Positions 8,942 to 19,080 of a DNA stretch of 64,000 bases are shown here, one piece after another. The position numbers and the translations under genes are program-made. Numbering within the stretch: position 1 is the first letter of the stretch; each line of letters starts with the position of its first letter. The notes below the pieces were generated by a model. That model saw only the letters and a program-made list of their open reading frames with translations, was not told the origin of the DNA and did not search any database. Source of the stretch: G963662905 sp963676415. Lineage in GTDB: Bacteria > Bacteroidota > Bacteroidia > Bacteroidales > WRLA01. The stretch is taken from contig OY781097.1 of the NCBI GenBank assembly GCA_963676415.1, positions 4,216,001-4,280,000 on the forward strand, read 5' to 3'.

Positions 8942-11614
8942 ATGAGCCTACCACACATTTACGACTACCGGGTACGAGCTAATTATCCCAATTTTACATT
9001 TATCCGTTTTCTTGTCGATCAGGAAATACAGCATAAAGAAAAAATTCCCTTTGAAGGTTACCTGCCTCCCGAAGTTGAATATAGGGACAGCCCGGATGGA
9101 AAATTTAAAAAACTAAGGCTCAGGCTCCTCGACAGCCATTTTCTGGTAAGCGCCGGAGCTGAACAGGCAAAAGAATATCTGGCTATGATTGTTGCTGCCA
9201 AAAATGGCAATAAAGAAACAGCAAAACGCTTAACCGGGATTAACCTCGCCTACCTCAAGGAACGAACGGATTATTATAACAAAATCAAGATCACTGAAAA
9301 TGACTTTATTGTTCCGTCTGTCAGCAGGGGAAATTACACAAACCAAAGCATCAGCCATAAAGGTACGATGCTGCTGGAATTGACCCAAAAAGGATATCCA
9401 GTACCTGATTTTTGTATTTTGACAGCTAAATCCTTTCTCGAAAATCAGGAAAAAAGGAATAAACTCATCGACGACGCGATCAGCAACCTGGAACAACTAA
9501 GCGGTCAGCAAATGGGGAATCCGGAAAATCCGCTGATCTTTGCCCTGCGCACAGCCATGCCTCAATATATACCCGGTTTGATGCCCACCTACCTCAATGT
9601 GGGCGTAAGCACGGCTGTTCATCAGGGTTTAACCCAAAAACACAAAAAAGAAAAAGCCGATAAAATTTACATCAATACACTAAAAAGCCTTTTTGACCTA
9701 CTTTATGAGGGTTCTTCCGTGCCCGATGACCTATCGCCCTGCTTTGCTCATCAAGCAAAAGATCGCCGGAAAGCCATTGCCTGGCTGGAAAATGCCATTA
9801 ATAAAAAGGACAGCAAGCTATTACAAGATGCGCGCTATCAATGTCATTATTTTGTGCAGCAAAGCCATGACTTTTTTAAACGTAATGAAGATTTGCTGTT
9901 CACATTTCTCAATGGTGTGCATGCGTATCCGTCGCTTATTTTCCAAAAAATGGTTTGGACAGTGGGGAATCTGGATTGTTATCCCGGCGTGCTCTATTCA
10001 CGGCACAGCCGTACCGGTTTAGGCGTTCAGATTGAAAGTGTTCGTGATATTTTCGGAGAAGATATTATGACTGGAAATATTACTTCAGAGGACTTCGAAT
10101 ATTTCGACCGGGAAGAAATAAAAGAAACCTATCCAGCTGTTTATCATGCACATCCATTACTTCCAATGCTGGAGCACAAACTTAAATCACCAGCAACGGT
10201 CGAATTTGCCGCAGAGGCTTTTGGAGGCCACGCCAGTTTATTTGCCGTATTGCAGTTGAACCAATCGGAGCTTACGGGCAGGTCGGCTTTGCTTTCCGCG
10301 ATGGATCTTTATGAAAAAGGCATCATTGACAAACAGCGCGTCCTGGAACTTATACACCCTTACCATCTCCGGCAGATTTTTAGCGAACGTATTGATGACC
10401 GCAGCTACAACAGCATGAAAGTATTCAGCAAAGCTTTTAGCATCTTGCCCCGCTCGGCTGTTTCTGCAAAAATATATTTTAGTGCCAGTACAGCTATTGC
10501 GGCCAAACGACAGGGCGAAAAAGTCTGCCTGTGCAAAGACCGTTTTGTACCCGAAGACACCATCATCCTGGGCGAAATGGACGCTATTGTCAGTTTAAAC
10601 CCTGCTGCAATTCACGTAGTTACAGCCTGTCGCGGCTATGGCATCCCGGCATTTTTGAACTTGCAAAACTTCGGCGTCCAGCTCAAAGAAGGGCAGCTTC
10701 AAAACAAAAAGGGCGTGAAGATCTCTGAAGGCGAATGGGTTACTTTATCGAGCAAGCACCAAATATTGCTGCAAGGCAAAGCAAAATTCAAACCCGCCCG
10801 ATTTATTAAATATCTGGAAGGCGCCCGGCTCGAAATGAACCCAAAAGAAGAAAATGTTTTTACGCGATTAAAATTGGCTTACAATAAATATATGGAAATT
10901 GTCAATTCGCTTGAAACCGGTGATATCGTAGAATTAAACGATCTTGTTAAACTTATCCGCAACGACCTCAGGGACGATCCGGATAAAGCCAAGTCCTTTG
11001 TTAACAACTGGTTTGATGACAATAAAGAGCATTATTTAGAGCAAATACTGAAAAGCGAACTGGGATCGCATCAGGACCAGAACCGTATTTATAATTACCT
11101 TACAACGGAACGTCAGGTGCGCTTTTTTAAAGAAATTATCCCCATTTGCCGCAAACGTGATATAAAAGGCTTTATGGCTGGCAGTTTTATGCTTGGGCGG
11201 TTTATCAGCAAAAGGCATCCTGTTACCTTTTGGAAAGCACTGAGTGAAACCGAGATCGCATTTTTGCTCAATGAAAGCGTGCTCTTCGAAAAATACCTCC
11301 AGGTGCTATATGAAGTTGGCGAACAACATATTAACCGTGCACGTTCAAAGATTTTGAATGAAGGTCTGTGGGATATTGAAATCAACAATAACAATATCCG
11401 CACCTTCATCACATTAAAGCTTGCCGGCAAAAACTGGGACGCTATTGAGCAAGCCTCTTCCGATGATGATTGTAAAGAAGTAGCATCACTCTACAAGCAA
11501 CTCAAAAAGAACTATGGTGCGCTCTACGACTACGGCAAAACATGGTCGCTCCATCAGCTCAAAGAAATATGTAACGAAGAGAAAATCCCGTTACCCGGTG
11601 AAAATGAGCATTAA
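8942..11614 (+). CDS. Divergent PEP synthase/PPDK-like protein (ATP-binding and swivelling domains only)
   Basis: 890 residues. Residues about 125-400 resemble the ATP-grasp nucleotide-binding part of pyruvate phosphate dikinase: RTAMPQYIPGLMPTYLNVG (203-221) takes the place of the usual RSS...PGMMDTVLNLG. Residues 505-610 resemble the swivelling phospho-His domain: AIHVVTACRGYGIPA, with His558, stands where PPDK has TSHAAVVARGMGKP. The rest (about 620-890) is mostly helical. No PEP/pyruvate-binding TIM barrel is recognisable, so ordinary PEP synthesis is doubtful and a phosphotransfer or regulatory role is possible. The PPDK relationship is clear from motifs, but the reaction is unknown. It lies between the histidine kinase and pyrG with its own 112-bp leader. 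Confidence 0.7.
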   Translation: MSLPHIYDYRVRANYPNFTFIRFLVDQEIQHKEKIPFEGYLPPEVEYRDSPDGKFKKLRLRLLDSHFLVSAGAEQAKEYLAMIVAAKNGNKETAKRLTGINLAYLKERTDYYNKIKITENDFIVPSVSRGNYTNQSISHKGTMLLELTQKGYPVPDFCILTAKSFLENQEKRNKLIDDAISNLEQLSGQQMGNPENPLIFALRTAMPQYIPGLMPTYLNVGVSTAVHQGLTQKHKKEKADKIYINTLKSLFDLLYEGSSVPDDLSPCFAHQAKDRRKAIAWLENAINKKDSKLLQDARYQCHYFVQQSHDFFKRNEDLLFTFLNGVHAYPSLIFQKMVWTVGNLDCYPGVLYSRHSRTGLGVQIESVRDIFGEDIMTGNITSEDFEYFDREEIKETYPAVYHAHPLLPMLEHKLKSPATVEFAAEAFGGHASLFAVLQLNQSELTGRSALLSAMDLYEKGIIDKQRVLELIHPYHLRQIFSERIDDRSYNSMKVFSKAFSILPRSAVSAKIYFSASTAIAAKRQGEKVCLCKDRFVPEDTIILGEMDAIVSLNPAAIHVVTACRGYGIPAFLNLQNFGVQLKEGQLQNKKGVKISEGEWVTLSSKHQILLQGKAKFKPARFIKYLEGARLEMNPKEENVFTRLKLAYNKYMEIVNSLETGDIVELNDLVKLIRNDLRDDPDKAKSFVNNWFDDNKEHYLEQILKSELGSHQDQNRIYNYLTTERQVRFFKEIIPICRKRDIKGFMAGSFMLGRFISKRHPVTFWKALSETEIAFLLNESVLFEKYLQVLYEVGEQHINRARSKILNEGLWDIEINNNNIRTFITLKLAGKNWDAIEQASSDDDCKEVASLYKQLKKNYGALYDYGKTWSLHQLKEICNEEKIPLPGENEH

Positions 11615-11667
11615 AGGGCGTTGATTTCCTGTGAAAAAAAAGGATACCATATTAGGATGATTATTTG

Positions 11668-11676
11668 TAGGTTTGC
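11668..11676 (+). promoter_or_regulatory. -7 box TAGGTTTGC before pyrG
   Basis: A full TAnnTTTGC match 22 bases before the pyrG ATG at 11699. No -33 TTTG at usual spacing was seen. Confidence 0.5.
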
Positions 11677-11698
11677 GCTTTAATAAAATGACCGCATT

Positions 11699-13306
11699 AT
11701 GTCGAAAACGCGCTATATTTTTGTTACAGGAGGCGTAACCTCCTCTTTGGGAAAAGGGATTATTTCGGCCTCACTGGCCAAACTGCTGCAAGCACGTGGA
11801 TACAGTGTTACGATTCAAAAGCTGGACCCTTATATCAATATTGATCCGGGCACACTTAACCCCTACGAACATGGCGAGTGCTTTGTAACGGAAGACGGTG
11901 CGGAAACCGACCTGGATCTTGGTCATTACGAACGTTTTATGAACCAGCCTACCAGTCAGGCAAATAATGTAACCACAGGGCGCATTTATCAGTCGGTCAT
12001 TGATAAAGAAAGAAGGGGCGATTATCTCGGCAATACTGTTCAGGTTATTCCACATATCACCGATGAGATCAAATACCGCATCAAAATACTGGGAAATACC
12101 GGCTATTATGATTTTGTAATTACAGAAATTGGTGGAACCGTAGGTGATATTGAGTCCCTTCCTTATGTGGAGACTGTCAGGCAATTACGCTGGGAACTGG
12201 GCAAACGCTGCGTTGTTGTGCACCTCACTTTAGTACCCTTCCTTTCGGCAGCCGGTGAATTAAAAACGAAACCTACACAGCATAGCGTTAAAACATTGCT
12301 TGAAAGTGGAGTTCAGCCCGACATTATCGTTTGCCGTACCGAACATCATCTCCAACAGAGCCTGCGCAGTAAAATTGCCCTTTTCTGCAATGTGGAAGAA
12401 ACATCGGTAATGGAATCCATTGACGCATCAACGATTTATGAAGTGCCTCTGCTTATGCGCCAGGAAGGCCTGGACCAGGAAGTTCTGCGCAAATGCGAAA
12501 TGCCTTTGGACACTTATCCCGATTTGCAGCGCTGGGAAGATTTCCTCACAAAACTTAAAAATCCAAAATCGGAAGTACGTATTGGTTTGGTGGGCAAATA
12601 TGTTGAATTAAAAGACGCATATAAGTCTATCATAGAATCATTTACACATGCCGGCACAGCCAATGAATGCAAGGTTAAGCTGGAGATGGTGCATTCCGAA
12701 GAAGTTAATGCGGAAAATGCAAAAGAAATGCTCAGCAATCTGGACGGCATTTTGGTAGCGCCCGGCTTTGGAAACCGTGGCATTGAAGGCAAAATTGAAG
12801 CCGTGCGCTATGCCCGCGAAAACAAAATCCCTTTCCTTGGCATTTGTTTGGGCATGCAATGTGCCGTAATTGAATTTGCACGCAATGTGCTGAAACTCGA
12901 AAATGCCAACTCAACTGAATTTAACAAACGCACGCCCAATCCTGTAATCGACATCATGGAGATGCAGAAAAAAATCAGCGGAATGGGCGGAACCATGCGT
13001 TTGGGCGCTTACCCCTGCCATCTGAAAGAAGGCAGCCTGGCATATGAAGCCTATAATACCGTTGAAATTGCCGAACGGCACAGACATCGCTATGAGTTTA
13101 ACAACCATTACAGTGCTACATACGAAAATGCAGGCATGAAACTCAGCGGGTTGAACCCCAAAGAAAATCTGGTGGAAATCATTGAGCTTAAAGACCATCC
13201 ATGGTTTCTGGGCGTACAGTTTCATCCCGAATATAAAAGTACGGTAGCGCGCCCTCATCCGGTATTTGTGCGCTTTGTAAAAGCTGTGATCGACAACAAA
13301 AAATAA
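11699..13306 (+). CDS. pyrG: CTP synthase (glutamine-hydrolysing)
   Basis: 535 residues, the usual length. It makes CTP from UTP, ATP and glutamine, the last step of pyrimidine nucleotide synthesis, in the cytoplasm. The synthetase domain opens with YIFVTGGVTSSLGKG (residues 6-20), followed by KLDPYINIDPGTLNP and the CTP-feedback region with EIGGTVGDIES. The class I glutaminase domain (about 290-535) carries the nucleophile Cys383 in FLGICLGMQ and the His-Glu pair in QFHPEY near the end. The start is supported by the -7 box at 11668. All key residues are present. It is followed after 69 bp by the PorP/SprF-like gene. Confidence 0.97.
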   Translation: MSKTRYIFVTGGVTSSLGKGIISASLAKLLQARGYSVTIQKLDPYINIDPGTLNPYEHGECFVTEDGAETDLDLGHYERFMNQPTSQANNVTTGRIYQSVIDKERRGDYLGNTVQVIPHITDEIKYRIKILGNTGYYDFVITEIGGTVGDIESLPYVETVRQLRWELGKRCVVVHLTLVPFLSAAGELKTKPTQHSVKTLLESGVQPDIIVCRTEHHLQQSLRSKIALFCNVEETSVMESIDASTIYEVPLLMRQEGLDQEVLRKCEMPLDTYPDLQRWEDFLTKLKNPKSEVRIGLVGKYVELKDAYKSIIESFTHAGTANECKVKLEMVHSEEVNAENAKEMLSNLDGILVAPGFGNRGIEGKIEAVRYARENKIPFLGICLGMQCAVIEFARNVLKLENANSTEFNKRTPNPVIDIMEMQKKISGMGGTMRLGAYPCHLKEGSLAYEAYNTVEIAERHRHRYEFNNHYSATYENAGMKLSGLNPKENLVEIIELKDHPWFLGVQFHPEYKSTVARPHPVFVRFVKAVIDNKK

Positions 13307-13375
13307 TCTTTTTGCTCCTTTCGGTTCTCAGGTACGTTTTCGGGCATAATAGCGTTATGTATTGAAAACCTTGAG

Positions 13376-14428
13376 ATGCAGCACAAAACAAAACTTTTAT
13401 TCATTCTGGGAGTTTTATTTTCTATTCTTGCTTTTGGTCAGGGAACCGGAGGTTTTTCGCGCTTTTATGACAGTGAGCTAAGCCTGAACCCCGCTTTTGC
13501 AGGTATAGCCCATGAAAAATGGGTTTTTAATGATATCCTGGCAATTACTCAGCTCAACGACAGCGTAAACTTTTTTACAAACAGTGCGTCTTTTCATCTG
13601 AATTTTAAATTCTCGGAAGCAAAAGATTATTATGGTCTTAAAATCATCACCGAAAGGGATTACCGTATTGGGGCAGGCATTCATGATGAAAGAAGGTGGT
13701 CTTCGGATTATCGTTATACGTATTTCAGTGATTACCTGACCTTTGCATACCATAAAATGACACCACAGGCAATGATTTCATTTGGCGTGCAGGGCGGGAT
13801 TTTCAAAACATCCGACTATCAGCCCGATTCCGTTCCGGGACTTGCCGACAGTTTGCAGCCCACATTGATTCAAGGCGAATACACCCCCGATTTCAACTTT
13901 GGGATTATTTACAGCCGAAACCCAATGAGCTGCTGGAAAGACGACCAGCAATACCAGTTTCAAATGGGTATTTCGGGCTATCACTTATTGCAGGATTTCA
14001 ATAATTCCGAAGATACCATACTTTTTCCGTCCCGAACGATCAATGCACATGCCGGATACCTTATTAAAGTCAACCGTGCTATTGGGCTTATTCCCCGCGC
14101 CTTATACACTTACAACGGAAAAGGGGAATTTAATGGAGGATTAACACTTTTATTGCGGCAGCACGAAAGTTTCTTTGACCGTTTGCGTTTTGGACTCCAC
14201 TATAAAACCAGCCGCCATTTGGTCTTGTCCACCGGATTGCGTTTCTTTTTTGGTAATGAAAAGGAAGTAAAAGCAATTGATGTGGCCTTTAGCTATGACA
14301 TCGATGTCCGCGGACAAAACCCTGAGTACTACCATCAAATGTCGTTCAGCCTGCGCTTTTATCCCTTTATGATCTGCTGGGAAACATCCCGGTGCTCTGA
14401 TGCGTATAAATTTGAGGAGATTTATTGA
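13376..14428 (+). CDS. PorP/SprF family type IX secretion-associated outer membrane protein
   Basis: 350 residues with a signal peptide (MQHKTKLLFILGVLFSILAF, cleaved after GQ). The mature start contains FYDSELSLNPAFAG, the hallmark of PorP/SprF proteins, followed by alternating beta-strand sequence ending in an aromatic-rich strand near LRFYPFMICWE, as in outer-membrane beta-barrels. Family members act with the type IX secretion apparatus and often pair with particular secreted proteins. Here two T9SS cargo genes lie immediately downstream on the opposite strand. The family is clear, while the partner is inferred from position. Confidence 0.82.
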   Translation: MQHKTKLLFILGVLFSILAFGQGTGGFSRFYDSELSLNPAFAGIAHEKWVFNDILAITQLNDSVNFFTNSASFHLNFKFSEAKDYYGLKIITERDYRIGAGIHDERRWSSDYRYTYFSDYLTFAYHKMTPQAMISFGVQGGIFKTSDYQPDSVPGLADSLQPTLIQGEYTPDFNFGIIYSRNPMSCWKDDQQYQFQMGISGYHLLQDFNNSEDTILFPSRTINAHAGYLIKVNRAIGLIPRALYTYNGKGEFNGGLTLLLRQHESFFDRLRFGLHYKTSRHLVLSTGLRFFFGNEKEVKAIDVAFSYDIDVRGQNPEYYHQMSFSLRFYPFMICWETSRCSDAYKFEEIY

Positions 14429-14464
14429 TTCCAGGCAGTTAAAACCAAATCTCTGTCAAGATAA

Positions 14465-14703
14465 TTACTCCTTCACCCATTTCCCACTTTCGGCAAAACC
14501 TGCTGAATTAGAAATTTTATAAACATAAGTGCCTGTAGGCAATGCAGAGGTATTGATGATATTGCCCATTCCCTGCACCTCTGTTTGGATAGCCGGCTTA
14601 GCCCCCATATCGTAAAGTTCGAGCTGGCAAGCACCAAGCTGTGGCCCCAGGTCGATGCGCATTTGCCCCTTTCCCGGGTTGGGGCTGATCAGGATTGGGG
14701 AAA
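14465..14703 (-). repeat. 239-bp perfect repeat encoding a T9SS sorting domain (copy 1)
   Basis: Bases 14465-14703 match 17229-17467 without a mismatch, starting at the stop codon and ending abruptly upstream. Flanking coding sequence diverges at once. Confidence 0.95.
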
Positions 14704-15931
14704 CAGAAAAACCATCCTCAGCTTCGTGGAGGGAGGTGATGAGGCCGTTATTGTCAACTTTGATAATTAGGCTATTGTGGGCATTATTCATCATATTGTT
14801 GTTCAGCAACATCAAACAACCTCCATCTTCAGTAACATGTATTCCTTGCAGAATGAATACATCACCACTGCAATAAAAATACATCCATTCAACTCTTAAA
14901 GTCGAATCCAATTTAGCCAAAACTGCCCGCCCTGGCAAATAAGGATCTACCAACATGGTACCTGCAACAAAAAGTTCACTAGCCCCCCGGCAATCTAAGC
15001 TATTTATTCCTGCGGTAAAAACGGAAGTATCAACCGTGGCGCAATAAATATCCGCTTCATCAATAATTTCGTATCGAGTGTTCATTTTAAGAACAGAAAT
15101 GGAATGAGGACATGACCCGCCCATATGCCGACCCGACATATAAACAGAGTTATCTGTAGGAGCTACCATAGAATTGTTATACCTGAAATAAGGTCTTTCA
15201 ACACCATAAAAACCAAGGGTATCCAATAAATTAAGGTTCTTATCAAAAACCATTATTTTTGTTTTTGTACGGTTGGCCAGGAGTGAATCATCAGGAAATC
15301 CGGTAACGATACCAAGCAGATTATCATTAAAACCAATAAATTCCTGCGCATTGCAAAAACGACCAGGATCGTAAGTTTTCCTTTTTGTTATTCCAGCTAA
15401 TGCCGAATCAATCACAACAAAATCCAATACAACTTCTCCTAAAATATTCGTTGAATCCTTGGCCAATGAAGCAACAAAAACAAGGCTGCCATCTTTTAAA
15501 AATTTTGGGCCACTTAAATTTCCTAAAAAGTAATGCCCTGCTGCCGAATAGAAATACTCCTCCACTACATTCAGACATTCGTCAAACTCCCTAATGCAAT
15601 AATAAGAATTGCTATCCTCCTTCATCAACACTCCCAAAGTATAATATTTACCATTCCGGACAAAGGACTGTAAGGCTCCAGGAGTATCACGAAACCAATG
15701 CATATTCAGAATATCACCAAATTTATCTAGTTGATATATGCGATGGCTTCGTACTGAAGTATATATATTAATCAAACCTTCATTAAAATAATAAGTATCA
15801 CCTATACTGTTCGCACTTATCGGCCCTTGACGATAGTCTTTATCATCAATCTTTTTAATAAAACCGCTTTGAGCCTGGGAATAAAACTGAACTATAATAA
15901 TAATATATATTAAGATAATTTGTTTCGTCAT
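14465..15931 (-). CDS. T9SS type A cargo protein, unknown function (paralogue of 17229-18701)
   Basis: The frame is open from 15970, but ATG 15931 is preferred because it starts a signal peptide (MTKQIILIYIIIIVQFYSQA). That gives about 488 residues. The C-terminus is a type A T9SS sorting domain: ISPNPGKGQMRIDL, then a LELYDMGA strand, TSALPTGTYVYKI and a final GKWVKE. The middle consists of repeated beta-rich segments resembling propeller-type secreted proteins, with no enzyme motif recognised. The last 239 bp are identical to the end of the gene at 17229, while the rest of the two proteins is only loosely similar. It is probably exported to the cell surface or medium. Confidence 0.8.
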   Translation of the reverse strand: MTKQIILIYIIIIVQFYSQAQSGFIKKIDDKDYRQGPISANSIGDTYYFNEGLINIYTSVRSHRIYQLDKFGDILNMHWFRDTPGALQSFVRNGKYYTLGVLMKEDSNSYYCIREFDECLNVVEEYFYSAAGHYFLGNLSGPKFLKDGSLVFVASLAKDSTNILGEVVLDFVVIDSALAGITKRKTYDPGRFCNAQEFIGFNDNLLGIVTGFPDDSLLANRTKTKIMVFDKNLNLLDTLGFYGVERPYFRYNNSMVAPTDNSVYMSGRHMGGSCPHSISVLKMNTRYEIIDEADIYCATVDTSVFTAGINSLDCRGASELFVAGTMLVDPYLPGRAVLAKLDSTLRVEWMYFYCSGDVFILQGIHVTEDGGCLMLLNNNMMNNAHNSLIIKVDNNGLITSLHEAEDGFSVSPILISPNPGKGQMRIDLGPQLGACQLELYDMGAKPAIQTEVQGMGNIINTSALPTGTYVYKISNSAGFAESGKWVKE

Positions 15932-16000
15932 AGCTAAATATATTATCCGGCATGACAAACATAATGTCATGCCGGTTTTGTTTTTAAATCAAAAATCAAT

Positions 16001-16984
16001 TTATAAAATACCTATTGGATGAGTCCCATAGTGTTTAATCCCATATTTAGGGTTATAGGTATATACGTAAAATGGTATATCATCAATTGTAAAAGTATCA
16101 AAATAAACATCCACATCAATAAAAACTTTGCCATATGGCCTGAATTCGTTGTTAATTATAAGGTCTGCTTCATCAAGATAATACTGCCAGGTTTCCGGCG
16201 AACAGCAATCGTTAATAATGACGTATGGATTATACTGATCATGCTCACTTACCCACATCCTGTAATTTCCATCATCATCAATTAGGTTATACCAAACTGC
16301 ATCAATCAAAGTGGAATCTACATCTGTATAGTATATGTGCATTCCGGGAGGCAAAGTACCACTATCACTTGAGTTCAACCTGCTTTCAAGCTCGGTCATT
16401 CCATTCCTGTCCAAATACTGTCCTTGGTTAGGGCCGCTGCATATCCCATCACTCCAGGCATACCACCACTCCCAGTTTTCAAAAGGAGGGCAATTGCCTG
16501 CAGGATCAATACCAAAAACAGAGCCCATACTTAGCTGCGCTATATTGTTTTGAACATTGACCAAACCCACATCACCAACTATAAAGGATTTGTTCTCTTC
16601 ACCTATTGCATGATACCGGACGGAGAGTTGATCTGCCATCTGGTTCAGCACATCATTGATCTCATCCAGTTCGGCTTCCTGTGAACTGTTTAACTGAAGG
16701 TAAAAATAGTCGGTATAATGCAGGGCCTTTTCGTGCTGGGCATCAGCCTGGGCATAATCATAATTCAGGCTGGCTTCCATATTCCAAACGGCATCGTTCA
16801 GGCTCATTGTTTCTCCGGATTTAAAGTTATTGTTCTGCAATTTATCTTTAAACCCAAGTATCAAGGCCTCTGCGTTTAAACCTTCTTTACTTAATGACCC
16901 TGTAGTGTTTTGTATTTCATCTTTCTTACAGGAACTCAATCCTGCTATTAAAATAATTGCGTATAGAAATAATTTATTTTTCAT
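16001..16984 (-). CDS. Secreted lipoprotein, unknown function
   Basis: 327 residues. The N-terminus MKNKLFLYAIILIAGLSSCKKDE is a lipoprotein signal with the lipobox before Cys19; the following Lys-Lys-Asp is common in Bacteroidota lipoproteins sent to the surface. The mature part is rich in Asp, Tyr and Trp, includes a cluster around FENWEWWYAWSDG, and has no recognised catalytic motif. It sits between two T9SS cargo genes on the same strand, 69 bp from the one downstream and 244 bp from the one upstream. This suggests shared surface function, but that is only positional inference. Confidence 0.7.
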   Translation of the reverse strand: MKNKLFLYAIILIAGLSSCKKDEIQNTTGSLSKEGLNAEALILGFKDKLQNNNFKSGETMSLNDAVWNMEASLNYDYAQADAQHEKALHYTDYFYLQLNSSQEAELDEINDVLNQMADQLSVRYHAIGEENKSFIVGDVGLVNVQNNIAQLSMGSVFGIDPAGNCPPFENWEWWYAWSDGICSGPNQGQYLDRNGMTELESRLNSSDSGTLPPGMHIYYTDVDSTLIDAVWYNLIDDDGNYRMWVSEHDQYNPYVIINDCCSPETWQYYLDEADLIINNEFRPYGKVFIDVDVYFDTFTIDDIPFYVYTYNPKYGIKHYGTHPIGIL

Positions 16985-17228
16985 TATGTTGATTTTGAAT
17001 TGTTTAATTAATTTATTTGCATTTCCTGTTCTAAACCAACTTATGTAAAACCAGCTGAAAAGCCTTTGTATTTCCCTTTAAACCACTGAGGGGGGGTATC
17101 TATATACCATAAAACCGGATCTATTCACTTCTACAATCTTTTTGTATTTTGAGTTCCGTACTGTGCTGATTACAAATCAACATAAATATTACACATAAAC
17201 AAGTAAAATTCCATCAAAATAAGCTTTT

Positions 17229-17467
17229 TTACTCCTTCACCCATTTCCCACTTTCGGCAAAACCTGCTGAATTAGAAATTTTATAAACATAAGTGCCTGT
17301 AGGCAATGCAGAGGTATTGATGATATTGCCCATTCCCTGCACCTCTGTTTGGATAGCCGGCTTAGCCCCCATATCGTAAAGTTCGAGCTGGCAAGCACCA
17401 AGCTGTGGCCCCAGGTCGATGCGCATTTGCCCCTTTCCCGGGTTGGGGCTGATCAGGATTGGGGAAA
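17229..17467 (-). repeat. 239-bp perfect repeat encoding a T9SS sorting domain (copy 2)
   Basis: Identical to 14465-14703; see that entry for the extent of the match. Confidence 0.95.
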
Positions 17468-18701
17468 TTTTTAGGTTTTCATCTTCTATACTGGTGATAA
17501 TGGGTTGATCGGGGATTTTGCATAAAAGTGAATACATCTCATTATTACCCGGGATAATTACTTTCATACCTAACAAACATCCTCCATCACTATCAGCTAA
17601 AATTGTACAAGGCTCTTCTTCAAAAATATAATCCATAAAGTAAACCCATTGTAACACAAGATTGCTGTCTAACTTCCAAATAATCGCAGGTTCTTCTTTT
17701 GATGAGGCAATAAAACGATATGCTCCCAATAAAAACAAATCACCTTTATCACTTATCGAAATATTCTTAGCTTCAGCTATACGAAGGGATTCTCCTAATG
17801 CCCCAAACAGATTCTTTTCAGCCATCAGCTCCAATTGAGGACTATATTTTAAGATTGACGCAGCCTGCTCCTCTCCGAGCCCAACGCCATTATTTCCATA
17901 CTTTTGTCCAGATAAATATATGTTTCCGGAATAATCAAATACCATTTGGGAGTGCCCTGTTAATCCCCTTCCTTCCTGGCCAAATTGATCAAGACTTTTA
18001 TCTACTGAAAATAAGCTATCCATTTTAATTAAATTATTTTGGCTACCCCCTGTTAAACTCTGGTTTCCCAAACAATAAATAGCATCATCCACAAATGAAG
18101 CCTGGGTTAATATGCTAAAACCCATGCTATCCGGGCTTGTATAGGAAAAACTGATTGAATCTAATCCGGGAAAAATTTTCGTTATACCAATGGCATCATA
18201 TTCTGAGCTTTGACCTTTCCACAGTGAATTATAATAGGCTGTTGGTACACTGACGCTGCCATCAGTATTTAGATAAGGAGCTCCGGTAAAATAAGTATAG
18301 TCCCAAGGGTGAACAATAGGGAACCGCTTTACACCCTCCACAATGAGGTTATTTCGGATATGCTTTACAACACAATAAAAAGTATTATCCTCTTCTATAT
18401 CATTTCCAATCAGATATACTTCGTCTTCAATAACAAAAGGATATAATTTCACTTGCATACCTGCCATAAAGCTCTCTTTTATCAACTGACCAAATATATC
18501 TACCAAATAAATCTTTGTCCCGTAAATACTATCGATTCTGTTGCTCACATATTCAGTATGGTAGTAAAAATCCCCGTGCTTCACACTTGATAAAGGTGTT
18601 TGATAACGGGAATCCTCAAATTTCCGCATAAATGATTCCTGTGCAAAAGAGCTCATCACAACAAAAAGCCCCATTAAAAGTGAAAATGCTGATTTTTTCA
18701 T
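17229..18701 (-). CDS. T9SS type A cargo protein, unknown function
   Basis: 490 residues with signal peptide MKKSAFSLLMGLFVVMSSFA, cleaved before QES. The body has repeated beta-strand stretches (for example GDLFLLGAYRF and GNIYLSGQKYG) of the kind found in propeller-like secreted proteins. The end is a type A sorting domain identical to that of the gene at 14465. The protein is therefore predicted to cross the outer membrane through the type IX system, after which the sorting domain is removed. No enzyme motif was recognised. The 16985-17228 gap downstream and the 18702-19080 gap upstream are AT-rich and contain no recognisable promoter box or gene. Confidence 0.8.
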   Translation of the reverse strand: MKKSAFSLLMGLFVVMSSFAQESFMRKFEDSRYQTPLSSVKHGDFYYHTEYVSNRIDSIYGTKIYLVDIFGQLIKESFMAGMQVKLYPFVIEDEVYLIGNDIEEDNTFYCVVKHIRNNLIVEGVKRFPIVHPWDYTYFTGAPYLNTDGSVSVPTAYYNSLWKGQSSEYDAIGITKIFPGLDSISFSYTSPDSMGFSILTQASFVDDAIYCLGNQSLTGGSQNNLIKMDSLFSVDKSLDQFGQEGRGLTGHSQMVFDYSGNIYLSGQKYGNNGVGLGEEQAASILKYSPQLELMAEKNLFGALGESLRIAEAKNISISDKGDLFLLGAYRFIASSKEEPAIIWKLDSNLVLQWVYFMDYIFEEEPCTILADSDGGCLLGMKVIIPGNNEMYSLLCKIPDQPIITSIEDENLKISPILISPNPGKGQMRIDLGPQLGACQLELYDMGAKPAIQTEVQGMGNIINTSALPTGTYVYKISNSAGFAESGKWVKE

Positions 18702-19080
18702 ATTACTGTTTTAATTATTGATGTATGCGTATCTATTTATCTGAACTTGTATTGCATGATTTTAATACTACGGTAACAATATCCCCACTCTATTCCTGCT
18801 TCATCCTTACAACAAACTAAACTAATATTTGAAAAAAAAATTGTATTACAGGATGGCCATCCGGGAAAAAAACTGCTTTAACAAGAAAACTGTATTTATA
18901 AATAACTAAATTACAGATAATTATAACGCAATATTGTAATAATATATATTAAACATTCATCATCACAAAAAATCACCGGGAATACTTGCCGATAAATTTT
19001 ACAATAAATTATATTGCAAACGGCTGTTCATTAAAAATTTATTGTACCTATAGACTTACAAAAACCAATCACAGCATACA
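18702..19080. other. AT-rich intergenic gap, nothing recognised
   Basis: 379 bp of low-GC sequence between divergent genes. No TAnnTTTG box, hairpin with T-run or open frame of note was seen on either strand. Confidence 0.6.
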
